Shown one piece after another: positions 43,662 through 54,052 of a stretch of 64,000 nt of DNA. This stretch comes from Phytopythium helicoides (taxonomy: Eukaryota > Oomycota > Peronosporomycetes > Pythiales > Pythiaceae). The notes under the pieces were generated by a model that was given only the letters and a program-made list of their open reading frames with translations, was not told the DNA's origin and searched no databases. The stretch lies in NCBI GenBank assembly GCA_024867545.1, contig JANFNE010000006.1:248001-312000 (forward strand). The letters run 5' to 3'. Made by a program: the position numbers and the translations under genes. The stretch's first letter is position 1; each line of letters begins with the position of its first letter.

Positions 43662-45491
43662 ATGGTGAAGGAAGCCGCTCCGTCACCGCTGGTCACGCCG
43701 CTTGGGGGCACCACGCCCTCGACTGTCTACACAGCCTATAACCCGAAGCTGTGGGAAGAGAGACCCGCTCGCTACGCCAAAGACGTCTTCAAGCATGTGT
43801 GCGCCTTCTTGCTGTTGCTGACGACATGCAACCAGATCGCGACCTTCGCGCTCGCGCAGTCTCTTAAGAACTTCTTTCAGAAGCTTGGTTGGTCCAACAG
43901 CGGCTCCAACTCGATGCGTCTCACGTACAACTCGATCACGCAGTTCTCCTGCATCATTGCCGGCTACATTGCGGATGAGCACCTAGGCAAATTCAAGACT
44001 CTGCTCGGTGCTGCTTCGCTCGACTCGATCGGTTTGCTGCTTCTCGTGATCGCGTCGCTACCGTCGGTGGTCGCCAATCAGGACGTGAGTCGGATCATCT
44101 TCTGTGTTGGTCTGTTCTGCGGCGTCGCCCTCTGCCAGGTTTGCCTTCGCGCTCTGGTCGTGTCGTACGGCGGTGATCAATATTCCCCCCTTGAGCCGCC
44201 CGACCAAAAGAACAAGTTTTTCGGCTACCAGTACTGGTCGGCCAACATTGCTGCGCTGATTGGATACGGAGTATTCCCGAGTGTCTCGAGCAAAGGCGTT
44301 GGTGCTATCCCCGCTGAGTATGGCTACTTCTTCGTGTATGCGATCGGTCTTGCAGTTGTAGTTCTGTTCGCGATCCTGCTGTTTGCTACTCGCAAGCGCT
44401 ACGTGAATGTCCCCCCGCGCAGGAGTTCGATCACCGTCGTGCTTTCCATCATGATCACCCACGCCAAGACCAACTTCCGCGCGCGCATGATTGTGCTGGG
44501 CACGGTTTTGTATACCGCTGCATTCTTGCTCAACATCCCCGCGTCTTTCTTGTCGGGCCATGGCGAAGTCGGCCACAACATCTCCTACTGCTGCGGTGTC
44601 CTCATTGTGATCGCCACTTTCCTGTGGATCTACTTTGGTCGCGACTCGTCATTCTTGGACAGCGCCAAGACCACCGAGGGTGGTGCCTTCGACCCTGAGC
44701 TCGTCGAGGGCGTCAAGAAGGTGATCCGTATCCTCCCGTTCAACGCGTTCAACGTGATTTTCTGGCTTTGCCAGAGCCAGGGAAGTAACAACCAGTCCAT
44801 CATGCAGCAGACCGACGTCCGCGTCGGTAACGAGGTCGATTCGTACCAGATCGCCGCGCCAACGATCCAGATGTTCAATCCTGCGATTATCCTGGTGCTC
44901 GTGCCGCTTAACCAGAAGTTCTTCTACCCACTCTACGAGAAGTACGCTGGCAAGCCGCCGAGTGCCTTCGGTAAGGTCTTTGTGGGCTACACGATCGCTC
45001 TCATCGCCGTATTCTGGACTGGAACGTTCGAGGTCATTCGTCGCCACCACTCGCCGCTCACGTACGTCGGTGCTAATGGCGAGATTGAGTACATCCTGAA
45101 CAACGACGGCGGCCAGCCCATGAACGACATCAAGTGGTACAACGCCATCCCGCAGTACGTGCTGATCGGCTCGGCCGAGGTGTTCACGGCCATCACGGCG
45201 TACAGCATTAACTACTCGGAGGTGCCCGAGAGCATGCGCGGCACGTCGATTGCGCTGGGCTTTTTCGTCAACTCGATGGGCTCCACGCTCATGTCCATCT
45301 TCGTGCTGCTGTTCAAGAAGTACATTCCGTCGAACCTGAACGACGGCCACTTTGAGTACCTGTATTACACGGTGGGCTCGGTCATGATCGTCAGCATGGC
45401 GCTCTACGTGATCGTCATGAAGCAGATGCAACTCGGCATGGAGTCTGTGCGTGAGAAGCAGCCCGCGGACAGCAAGCAGGACGAGGAGTAG
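43662..45491 (+). CDS. POT/PTR-family transporter, copy 2
   Basis: Intronless, 609 residues, collinear with copy 1 (40708-42540) over its whole length (NPKLWEERPARY versus NTKLWDDRPSKY; VVSYGGDQYSP versus VISYGGDQFSP; FYPLYEKYAGKP versus IYPLYEKFAGKP). They are tandem paralogues that have diverged. The helix-1 position of the POT proton-coupling motif reads TTCNQIATFA here, with neither acidic nor basic residues. The ATG at 43662 was chosen because the initiator lies just upstream and copy 1 starts at the same alignment point. Confidence 0.9.
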   Translation: MVKEAAPSPLVTPLGGTTPSTVYTAYNPKLWEERPARYAKDVFKHVCAFLLLLTTCNQIATFALAQSLKNFFQKLGWSNSGSNSMRLTYNSITQFSCIIAGYIADEHLGKFKTLLGAASLDSIGLLLLVIASLPSVVANQDVSRIIFCVGLFCGVALCQVCLRALVVSYGGDQYSPLEPPDQKNKFFGYQYWSANIAALIGYGVFPSVSSKGVGAIPAEYGYFFVYAIGLAVVVLFAILLFATRKRYVNVPPRRSSITVVLSIMITHAKTNFRARMIVLGTVLYTAAFLLNIPASFLSGHGEVGHNISYCCGVLIVIATFLWIYFGRDSSFLDSAKTTEGGAFDPELVEGVKKVIRILPFNAFNVIFWLCQSQGSNNQSIMQQTDVRVGNEVDSYQIAAPTIQMFNPAIILVLVPLNQKFFYPLYEKYAGKPPSAFGKVFVGYTIALIAVFWTGTFEVIRRHHSPLTYVGANGEIEYILNNDGGQPMNDIKWYNAIPQYVLIGSAEVFTAITAYSINYSEVPESMRGTSIALGFFVNSMGSTLMSIFVLLFKKYIPSNLNDGHFEYLYYTVGSVMIVSMALYVIVMKQMQLGMESVREKQPADSKQDEE

Positions 45492-46190
45492 CTATGAGCG
45501 TGTTTTTGAATATTTTTGCCTTTTTTTTTTTCAAAACGAATTTCGACATTTTCCTCGCGTCAGATGATCTTGAGGAAAATCGTTCGCTGATTGGTCGGAT
45601 CCAGTTCGTATCTTTGCGCTGATTGGTCGGATGAACCACCGGAACGTAGCCAATGGCACCGCTTCAAGTTGCCCGTCATGGTACTGCAGTGTTTGGGGCG
45701 TTGCCTTGTCAACCATGACCGGAGACCACGACACCGATGATGGCGAGCTCCGCATCACCTCGCAGTGTCAATGGCTTCGTCTCTTGTGCAGCCTTCGACC
45801 TCCATCGGCCCAGCTGCCTGCTGGATGAGCCAGTGGATGGGCGGCGTTCCCTTCCCGTGGCGGCGAACGCGATGAGCTTGCGGATCGAGGCGAGGTGATT
45901 GGCCGCTGGCATCAAGTTGGCTCGGTGGGGGAGACTGTCGGCCCCCATGGTGCGACGCAGAGCGAGCAATGCGCTGTGACGGCGGAAAAAACACGCAGGG
46001 AGACGGCACGAATCGAATCTCCCACTGGTGGTCGCGAGTCACTCGGTGGAGCGGTCGGCTCGCACATCACGTCGAAATCGCTATCGGCCGATTTGAGTGA
46101 GCTCAGCTCCATCTTTGTCTGAGACGCCATTCTTGAATCCGCCTCCTGCGTATCATCCGAGCCAACTCCCCCAAGCCCACCCCCTGCGCA
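45492..46190. other. Intergenic with repeated GATTGGTCGG element
   Basis: GCTGATTGGTCGGAT occurs twice, about 41 nt apart near 45585 and 45618 (each holds an inverted CCAAT box). A poly-T stretch near 45520 follows the transporter stop. No gene seen. Confidence 0.4.
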
Positions 46191-47417
46191 ATGGCCCCGC
46201 AGCACCAGGACGTCAAGACCGAGACCACCGCGCCGGACGCCGCCGCCACGGTTGTGCCCATCAAGAACGCGCTGAACCAGGAGATCAAGCACTCCGAGTT
46301 TGATCACCCGGAGCTGCACGCCGTGTTCCCGCCCACCAAGTACCCGACCATCCCCGTGCTCGAGTTCGACGACCGCGCGGCGTACGCCGACCCGACGTTC
46401 AAGAATCTGCTGGCGAACGCCACAGTCGAGCACCTCGCCCCCAAGATCGGCACCGAGATCTCGGGCATTCAGCTCCATGAACTCACGGACGCGCAGAAGG
46501 ACGAGCTCGCGCTTCTCGTTGCTCAGCGCGGTGTCGTGTTCTTCCGCGACCAGGAGATCACGCTGGACCAGCAGCTCGACCTCGGCCGCTACTACGGCCC
46601 GCTGCACATCCACCAGAACCTGGGCCACCCCGAGGGCTACCCCGAGGTCGTGGTCGTCGAGGAGTCGCTCAAGTCGAGTGGCCCGCTGCTCCAGAAGCAG
46701 ATGTACGACCCGACCAACGACTGGCACAGCGACGTCTCGTGCGAGCGCCAGGTGGGTCTTGTCTTCATCCTGAATGCGATTGGAAACGAGAGCTAACACT
46801 TGTTTTACTTGCAGCCCCCGTCGTACACGATCTTCAAGCTGCTGACCAAGCCGCCGGTGGGCGGTGACACGCTCTGGGCGTCCGCCTACGAGGCGTACGA
46901 GCGCCTGACGCCGCCGTTCCGACAGTTCCTCGAGGGTCTGACGGCCATTCACACGAGCAAGGACCAGGCCGCCGGCGCCGCCGCGAAGGGCTTCACGATC
47001 CGTCGCGAGCCGGTCGAGTTTGAGCACCCGGTGATCCGCACGCACCCGGTGACCAAGCGCAAGGGTCTGTTCGTCAACTCGGCGTTCACGCGCCGCATCC
47101 CGCAGCTGTCCAAGGCCGAGTCCGGTGCGTTGACTCGAGTTCGGTTGATTGTCATGGAGATGCCTGCACTAACACGGATCTTGCTGTGATGCCAATTTAC
47201 AGACGCTGTGCTGCGCCTGCTGTACAACCACGTCTCGCAGGGCCACGAGTTCCAGGTGCGCTTCCGCTGGACCAAGAACGCTGTGGCCATTTGGGACAAC
47301 CGCATCACGTTCCACTACGCCACGTTCGACTTCCTGCCGGGCAACCGCCAGGCCGTGCGCGTGACGCCCCACGGCGAGATCCCGTTCTTCGACAAGGACG
47401 CCGTGCCGCAGCTCTAA
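46191..47417 (+). CDS. TauD-like Fe(II)/2-oxoglutarate dioxygenase
   Basis: Three exons, 46191-46751, 46815-47124 and 47203-47417, give 361 residues. The iron-binding facial triad is visible: H179 and D181 in DWHSDVS and H328 in ITFHYATFDF, with an Arg-rich 2-oxoglutarate-binding segment (GNRQAVRVTPHGE) after it. Family-type stretches include LAPKIGTEISGIQLHEL, QRGVVFFRDQEI and GGDTLWASAYEAYERL. Fungal relatives release sulfite from taurine or other sulfonates; the substrate here is inferred only at family level. Cytosolic, no targeting signal seen. Confidence 0.88.
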
Positions 47418-47862
47418 GTCGCTGCTGTCGGCTGCAGCATCAGCTCCGCAGCAGAACCACTCACTCCACTGCGCAGCACGCAAAGACTGCGGCGAGACCC
47501 TAACTATGAATCCAATAGCGTACTGCGTTGACCACCCAGGAGTCCTTGCGTTGATCATCAGCATTGCATCAAGCTGTGACAGGCCTCCCAACAGCTCCTC
47601 TCGACCATCAAACGTGGGCGTCCAAGTCGACTTGAAGTGCCATGCCGAGACTCGATGCACAGCCCCATGATGAGATGCCACCAATCGTACCAAATTCCCG
47701 GTACAAGTGGCATCTCATCATGTTCGGTACCTATGTTTATCTTGTATTCAGTATGCTCGCCTCATCCACCGTAGCTCTTCGCGCTCTGATCTCGTCGACG
47801 TACGTGGACGCCTCATTCCACAAGTCCCCGCGCCGCCCGCAGCACTCGACGCTCCGCTCGCC
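47418..47862. other. Intergenic before arginase, no gene seen
   Basis: About 445 nt. Contains no recognisable gene or repeat; probably the 3' region of the dioxygenase gene and the promoter of arginase. Confidence 0.4.
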
Positions 47863-49151
47863 ATGTTTGTGCGTCGCCTACGCGTCGCTCGCCAGCCTCA
47901 GCGCCTCGTGCGCGCCATTGGCTCGTCCCGCAGCGCTCAGTGGGATGAGGTGCGCCAACAGCGGCATCCAGGCGACCAGCACAACCCAATGCTGCAGCTG
48001 CCAAAGACGGTGGCGGTCATCGGCGCGCCCATGACGTGTGCGTGGCTGTCTGGTGGTTTTGCTTCGAGGAGGAGGAGGAGGGAAGAAGCTGACGTGGTGG
48101 GTTTTGTACTCTAGATGGACAGCCGCTGCTTGGAACGGACTCAGGGCCGGAGATGCTGCGCGACGCTGGTGCGGTGCAGCTTGCTGGATGAATGCTGCAA
48201 AAGGCTGGGGTGGCTGACGAGATGGACGGGACGCAGGACTGCACAAGGTGATTGTGGACCTGGGGTGGTCCGTCGAGGAGACGGGCAACCTGAGCTTCGT
48301 GGCGCCGTCGTTCAGCGACCCAGTGCTCGACCCACGCCTGGGCAAGGCCAAGCAGAGCTTCTCAGGTGCGGACGCGCTTGCGCTCTGGTTTGGAGGGAGG
48401 ACAGCATCGCTAACACCTACTCTTGTGCCGAACTCTAGTTGGCAACGGCACCAAGCAGCTCAAGGAGCGGTACGAGCAAAAGGCGAGTGAGGGCAAGTTC
48501 TGCCTGGTGCTCGGCGGCGATCACACCATCGGCGCGGGCTCGCTCGCGGGCTTGATCTCGGTGCACCCGGACGCTGGCGTCATCTGGGTGGACGCGCACG
48601 CCGACATTAACACGCCCGAGTGCTCCGGCTCGGGCAACATGCACGGCATGCCCATCGCATTCCTCATGCAGAACCTGATCGACAGCAGCAAGGTGCCTGG
48701 CTTTGAGTGGCTCGCCAACGGCCCGCGCATGAGCCCCGAGCAGCTCGTGTACGTCGGCCTCCGCGACGTGGACGCGCCCGAGCGCCGCATCATTCGCGAG
48801 CTCGGCATCAAGGCGTTCACGATGCAGGACGTGGACCGCTACGGCATCGGCAAGACGATGGAGATGGCGCTCGACCATCTGTGTGGCACCAAGCAGCGTC
48901 CTCTCCACATGAGCTACGACATCGACGCCGTCGACCCCATTGTGGCTCCGTCCACGGGCACCAAGGTGCGTGGCGGGCTCACGTGGCGCGAGGCGCACTA
49001 CGTAGCTGAGGCCGTGGCCGAGAGCAACCTGCTCGTGGGTCTCGACATGGTCGAGGTGAACCCGACGCTGTCTCCTGGCGCCGGCGCGCAGAACACAGTC
49101 GACATGGCGCTGCTGCTCATCTCGTCCGCTCTTGGCAACCGCATCCTGTAG
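47863..49151 (+). CDS. Arginase, probably mitochondrial
   Basis: Four exons: 47863-48037, 48115-48168, 48237-48365 and 48439-49151, giving 356 residues. The joined protein reads VAVIGAPMTYGQPLLGTDSG and MLRDAGLHKVIVDLGW, then the ureohydrolase manganese motifs LVLGGDHTIGAGS, WVDAHADINTPE and MSYDIDAVDP. Arginase hydrolyses arginine to ornithine and urea. The N-terminus MFVRRLRVARQPQRLVRAIG is Arg-rich without acidic residues, typical of a mitochondrial presequence. All three donors start GTGCG. Confidence 0.92.
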
Positions 49152-49201
49152 TCACCACGCAGCTTAAATCAAAGTAGATCCACCCCAACCATCAATGCCC
49201 A

Positions 49202-49916
49202 TCACGTTGAAGTTGCGTGTTGCGAGCCCATCATGTACGCGGCGCCGTACGAGTCCACGATGCTCTTGGCCTTGGTCATGATGGAGACCAGGGTGGCGGG
49301 CGGCTCGGCTCCCTGGCCGCTGCTGCCCTGGCGGCTGACAGCGCAGCTTGACTCGTCAGATTTCGGGGTGGTGGGAAAGACAGCGACTAGCAACTGCAGC
49401 CTGGGCTCATGACGGCGTACCTGAGGATGACGCCCGTGAGGTCCGAGAGCCGCACCCTGGAGAAGGTGGGCACGGCCTTGGACACGGCGGCGGCCACCAC
49501 CAGGTCCAGCGGCAGCCGGAAGTGCCGGAACGGCCGACTGGCCGCGAACGCGAGCGCGAACTCAGGCGAGAACTCGATGCCTGCAGCCGCCAACCTCATG
49601 AGCGCGGCGGCGCGCAGGTCCCGAGCCATGTAGCAGTCGCGAGCGCACCTGACAGCGAGAGCAGGCCGTACATGGGCGCCGATGCTGCCAATGTCGGACG
49701 CGAACAGCACGGCCAGCGTGTCGCCCGGGTGCTTCTTGATCGAGTCGTTCAGCTTGTCCACCTCGCGGTCCACGACGAACGCGCGCAGGCGCTGCGGCAG
49801 CGGACTCGACGGGCTGTTGGGGAGCGCTCACGGTGTGCCCCCGCGCGGTCGACGGCAAGCACTGCAAAGCTTCGAGGTGCTGCAAGTCGCGTCCTCGCTG
49901 CTGCTAGAGCTCGCAT
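49202..49916 (-). CDS. Unknown mitochondrial-looking protein (weak DUF1279 resemblance)
   Basis: Model exons 49916-49863, 49791-49421 and 49334-49202 give 185 residues. The start MRALAAARTRLAAPRSFA looks like a mitochondrial targeting peptide; the core has DREVDKLNDSIKKHPGDTLA and FALAFAASRPFRHFRLPLD. The alternation of helical, Arg/Pro-punctuated hydrophobic stretches weakly recalls DUF1279/FAM210 proteins, but I cannot confirm it. The central part (near 49640-49580) may hide a 68-nt intron in another frame. It converges on arginase, 50 nt away. Confidence 0.5.
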
Positions 49917-51077
49917 CCAGCCGTGTCCTGGCCGACGATGCACGCCAGAAGACTCAATAGAGGCCTACTCGTTTTACCATACTCTTATAGAAAGAGACGA
50001 AGAATTTGTCGAGGATAATGATGTCCGTCGGCAAGGAGGCATTCCCGCAGACAACAACAAAAGGAATGCGATTTCTAGATGGAGCCTCTGTGCGAGGCGC
50101 GCGCCGACTCGAGGCTCGGCTCGTAGCCACGAAGACTGCATTAAGGATTAGTTGACTCAACGAAGTCGTCATCGACCGATGAGATGCACTCCTGAAGAGT
50201 CAAAGAAGACTAGTGTCATCAGGCAAAAAAGATCAATTTGTGGCGAATCTTGTTGGTCGTGGGTGTGGACGAGTCGAGGGTCGCTTGTCCCGAGTCGTCT
50301 AGCTCAGCCAGCTGTCGCGGCTGCTGCTGGCGGCTGTGTCATGCTGCTGGCCGCTGCTGTCGGCTGCTAACTGCGCGACTCTAGACACGGTGCTGGCGGT
50401 TCGGGTGCTCATGCACAACCGCCGGCTGACGCCTATTTGTATTGCTCTCTCTCTCTCTCTCAATCTCACTATCTGCTGCTGCTACCTCGCCCTCCTACTC
50501 AGCAACCTTTCACTGCGTGCTCTCGTAGTCCTCGTCGGCCGGCAGAACTCGATGCGCTCGCTAGCTCGCAAAACTCTCAGTGCGCGCTACAAGCCACGCG
50601 CCGCCAGTGCCCTCGGCATGGCACGGCGTCGCGGATCCTCACATCCTCCCTCGTCCTGGTCCTGACACGCAAGACTTCCACTCCGTCGACAGCGCGTCTC
50701 GTCTGGAGCAGCTGCTCGGGCTCGCTTTGGCTCCAGCGACCCGTCCTGGTCCTCCTCATCACTGCTGATCAAAATCACATTGGATTCGACACCGTCAAGG
50801 CCAAACTGCTTCCGCTGGTTGTGCGGTTCATCACAAAATTGTTCTTTTGCTTTAACGTGGCCAACATGCATCATCCATACGCCATGCGAATCGTGGCTTC
50901 AATCTGACTCCCCAATAACCACGGGCCACACCTCGTTCTTGGCGCTCTGCTGCTGGGATTGCATCGCCAACACATCACCACAGGATGAGTGTAATCACAG
51001 CAAGCTTGTACGCGCCGACTTGACGGAGGCGAGGCGGCGACGAGCAGGCTCCTAGGGAAGGGGCGGATTGGCACGCG
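49917..51077. other. Gene-free stretch with CT microsatellite
   Basis: About 1.16 kb. A (CT)n repeat lies at about 50445-50461. Open frames on both strands have random-looking composition and are not called. The right part may belong to the mobile element whose transposase follows. Confidence 0.4.
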
Positions 51078-52186
51078 TTACGTATCGAGTCCGTGGCCCT
51101 CGGAGGGCATGAACACGGTCCGTATCTGATTAGTGTGGAGTTGTAGATCCGCGCGGAGATTGAAGAGATGTATGAACAGGTACATCTGCAGCTTGCGCTC
51201 GCGGAACGTATCGTGGTGAAGGTCATCTTTTAGCCGAGGAAACGAACTCTTCAGACTGCCCATTCCCCACTCGGCTGCCTGTCGAAGCTTGGTGGCTTGG
51301 ATAGCCACGTCGACTTCGGCCTCTGTCGTCGCCAGGTATTCCTGTGCCGACTTCACCAGGAACGCTGGGAATCGATGCTGACAAAACGCAGAGTCCACCG
51401 CGCATCGTGCACCATCACGCTCGTGAAGAAACGCCAGTTTGTCGTAGATACCTCCCCAGTCAGCAACAAGGGATCGTGTGCTGCTCCAGGAAAGTTGACA
51501 GCGCACGCCACGATCTTCCCGTTCGGCGCGAAAACCAGCACGTCGCTGGTATAGTAGGCGTTTGTCCAGCCATTGTAAAACCGGCTTCGTGTATTGGAGT
51601 CACCTGGACGGTCGACCAGGATCTTCAATCCGTCGGCTACCAAGCAGACGTCCTCGAGGGCGGGGTACTTCAACCGGACGGCTGCCTTGAACTGAACTGC
51701 TTCCTCTGGGGTCGGCAGCCGGATCTCTGCTGCCCTCTCGTCGTAAACAAGCACTCGAGTGAGCAAAGCGCGACCGAAGCGGAGGTAGCTGTAACAAACT
51801 TGCGACGACACACCGAAGGTAATCGCCAGCATGGAAGTCGACCCTTGTGTTCGCGTCCACGCTAAGACCATTGCGAGACACTGGAGCGCAGTCATCTACC
51901 GTGGAGCAGGGCGAACAAGCAAGCGGTACTTCCCGTCCTGCGGCTTGAGTGCATATCGGTTGAACAGCCGCTCGAATTTGTTCTGTTGAAATGCTTCCAC
52001 ATCCGTGATATCCGCAGTCGGAACACCGAGGAGATACTCGATGGAGCGGCAGTCGAAGCCTGTTATTGTGATTAGAAACGTCTCGCAGCGGGAATTCCAC
52101 AGCATCATGAAGGCAGAACGATCAGCGCCTTGGACACTTGCAAGGAGATAATTGGCCAGCATGGCCACCACTGGCATTACTAGCAC
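51078..52186 (-). pseudogene. Broken Harbinger/PIF-type DDE transposase
   Basis: Minus-strand frames together resemble the oomycete DDE superfamily endonuclease class. The upstream part (52186-51896) ends in an in-frame TAG at 51898-51896. The same frame resumes at 51895 (CLAMVLAWTRTQGS, YSYLRFGRALLTRVLVYDE, VADGLKILV, FYNGWTNAYYTSDVLVFAPN). A one-base shift near 51475 moves coding to the next frame (LVADWGGIYDKL, CAVDSAFCQHRFPAFLVKSA, AAEWGMGSLKSSFPRLK, TNQIRTVF). The presumed DDE catalytic residues are all still recognisable, so decay is recent. Terminal inverted repeats were not found by eye. Confidence 0.75.
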
Positions 52187-52394
52187 TGCTTCCGGTTGCG
52201 TTGCTCGCCATGGCGATCACATTCGTTGACTCCGACTTTGCTTTTTCAAATGGACCCTCGAAGGCGGCAGTCCTGGCTGGGGTTCGAACGGATCTGCGAT
52301 TTCGGCGAAATCCCACTGTAGGATTTCAGCTGTCTCCGATGTTGGGATATTGAGTTTTTTCCGCTCGCACCGCAAATCCCAACAAGTGCACCTC

Positions 52395-53976
52395 ATGCCG
52401 TGGAACGCCAACAACAACCCGGCGGGGGCGATCCGCGCGCCGGCCATGGCGGCGGCGCAGCGTCAGAAGCAGCAGCAGCAGCAGGCTGAGCCGGGCGCTC
52501 TGTCGTGGTCCAAGGCGCTGCGCGTGGTCGCTCTGGAGCAGCTGCAGGCCCCGCGCGACGCTCGCTACTGCGCGCTGGTGCATCCGGCGGAGCTGCCCGA
52601 GTCCGGCGAGCTGCTGGCGTTCCCGAGGGCCCACGCGCAGTTCGTGGTGGCCGTTCGGGGCTTTGAAGGAGTGGAGCGAGGCTGCATCGCGCTCTCGCAG
52701 CCGCAGACCATCAATTTGGAGCTCTGCGTGGGCCAGGAGGAGACCTGGTCGCGGTTCTCGGAACGCGTGCCGGCCGTCGGCGCGGTGGCCATCGAGATCC
52801 GTCCGCTGCCATTCAAAGCAGGGGAAGAAGATGAGGAAGATGAGGAGGAAGAAGAGGCGGAGAAGGCTGTGGAGGTGGTGGAGACGGACGCCAAGAAATT
52901 TGCGGCCGCGTTCGCCAAGTTCACCTGGCAGCGCGTGCTGACTGAGAACGAGCGCATTGTCATGCCGTTTGTGGGGGAGGACGGAGTCGAGCGCAACTTC
53001 TTCGTGCGTGTGCTTGAGATTGATGCTGAGGACGAGAGCGAGACCGAGTTCACCATGCCAGACTCGTTCCGCGGCGTGGTCGACGAGGAGACGCAGGTGT
53101 TCGTGTCGGTGGACGGAGTGCTAGATGAGGATTCAGGCACGTTTGTGTTGCAAGGAGCGTCTGGCCTACGCTTTCGACTACTGAATGCGCAGGAACGTAC
53201 CGCGTCGAGTTTGGCTGCAATGCGCTCTGACATCGTGACGGTGGTGACAAGCGACGAAGAAGAGTTCCCGGTCAAGAAAAAGCTGCTGTTCCCGTGCATC
53301 AAACTATCGTCGGCCGTTCTCTCGGGGAAAGGAGTGCACAAGGATGCATCGACGACCATCAACGTGGACGTCGATTGCTGTACATTTGATCGCGTACTGC
53401 TGTATCTCGAGCACGAATTGCGCAACGATGAGACTCCCTTCCAGTTTGATCCCTCCGTTGCTGAGGAGCTGCTCACAGCTGCCAATACTGTCGGCTGCAT
53501 TGGATTGCAAGATGTTTGCAAGCAGCGTCTTGGCGAGTTTGAGTCTCGCGTAAGAAAAGAGCCTATTCGTTGGGAAGAAGTCGTGCGTCGAAACGAGGCT
53601 GGCGACGTGTGGCTCGTGATGCAAGGCATGGTGCTGGATGTCACTAGATGGGTGCCCGAGCATCCGGGAGGATCGGTACTCATCGTTCAAGAGGCGCTCA
53701 ACGTGGACTGCACTGTCATGTTTGAGATCTACCACTCAAGCCGCCAGTCGTTCCGCTATCTGAAGCAATTCTACATTGGCGAACTTGCGGAGCACGATCG
53801 TGCCGCCGTTCCTGATTCAGCTGAGAAGCCATCGCCTGCGTTTGTGGAGGAGCTCCAGCAGGTACGCTCAGTTTGGAAATGTTGAATGGTTGCTATCAGA
53901 CTAATGGAATCCTTGTCGAGCGCAGTATACGACATGGCGCATCAAGCCGGAAATCCACACGTATAAGAGCTTCTAG
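52395..53976 (+). CDS. NSF-N-like/BTB-like/cytochrome b5 fusion protein
   Basis: Exons 52395-53861 and 53926-53976 (64-nt intron) give 505 residues. The C-terminal cytochrome b5 fold near 392-465 has the heme ligands H423 (HPGG) and H447 (YHSS), exactly 24 residues apart as in cytochrome b5 (WLVMQGMVLDVTRW, PEHPGGSVLIVQ). Before it, about 283-385, is a SKP1/BTB-like region (VTSDEEEFPVKKKLLFPCIK, FDRVLLYLEHELRND, ELLTAANTVGCIGLQDVCK). The N-terminal 200 residues weakly resemble the double-psi barrel N-domain of NSF/CDC48, split by an acidic Glu-rich tract. The architecture is unfamiliar. It converges on the next gene with 76 nt between stops. Confidence 0.75.
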
Positions 53977-54052
53977 TGAGCTGTCAGGATTAAGCAGGGG
54001 CTAGCTGATACCGTCAAAGTCAAGCGTAATGTTATGTGATTGCGATTTAGGC

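Noticed and set aside
45912..47045. 377-codon minus-strand open frame
   Set aside because: It is antisense to the TauD-like gene and is explained by that gene's strong G/C third-position bias.
52279..52293. GGGGTTCGAACGG resembling a tRNA T-loop
   Set aside because: No A-box or acceptor stem could be paired around it.
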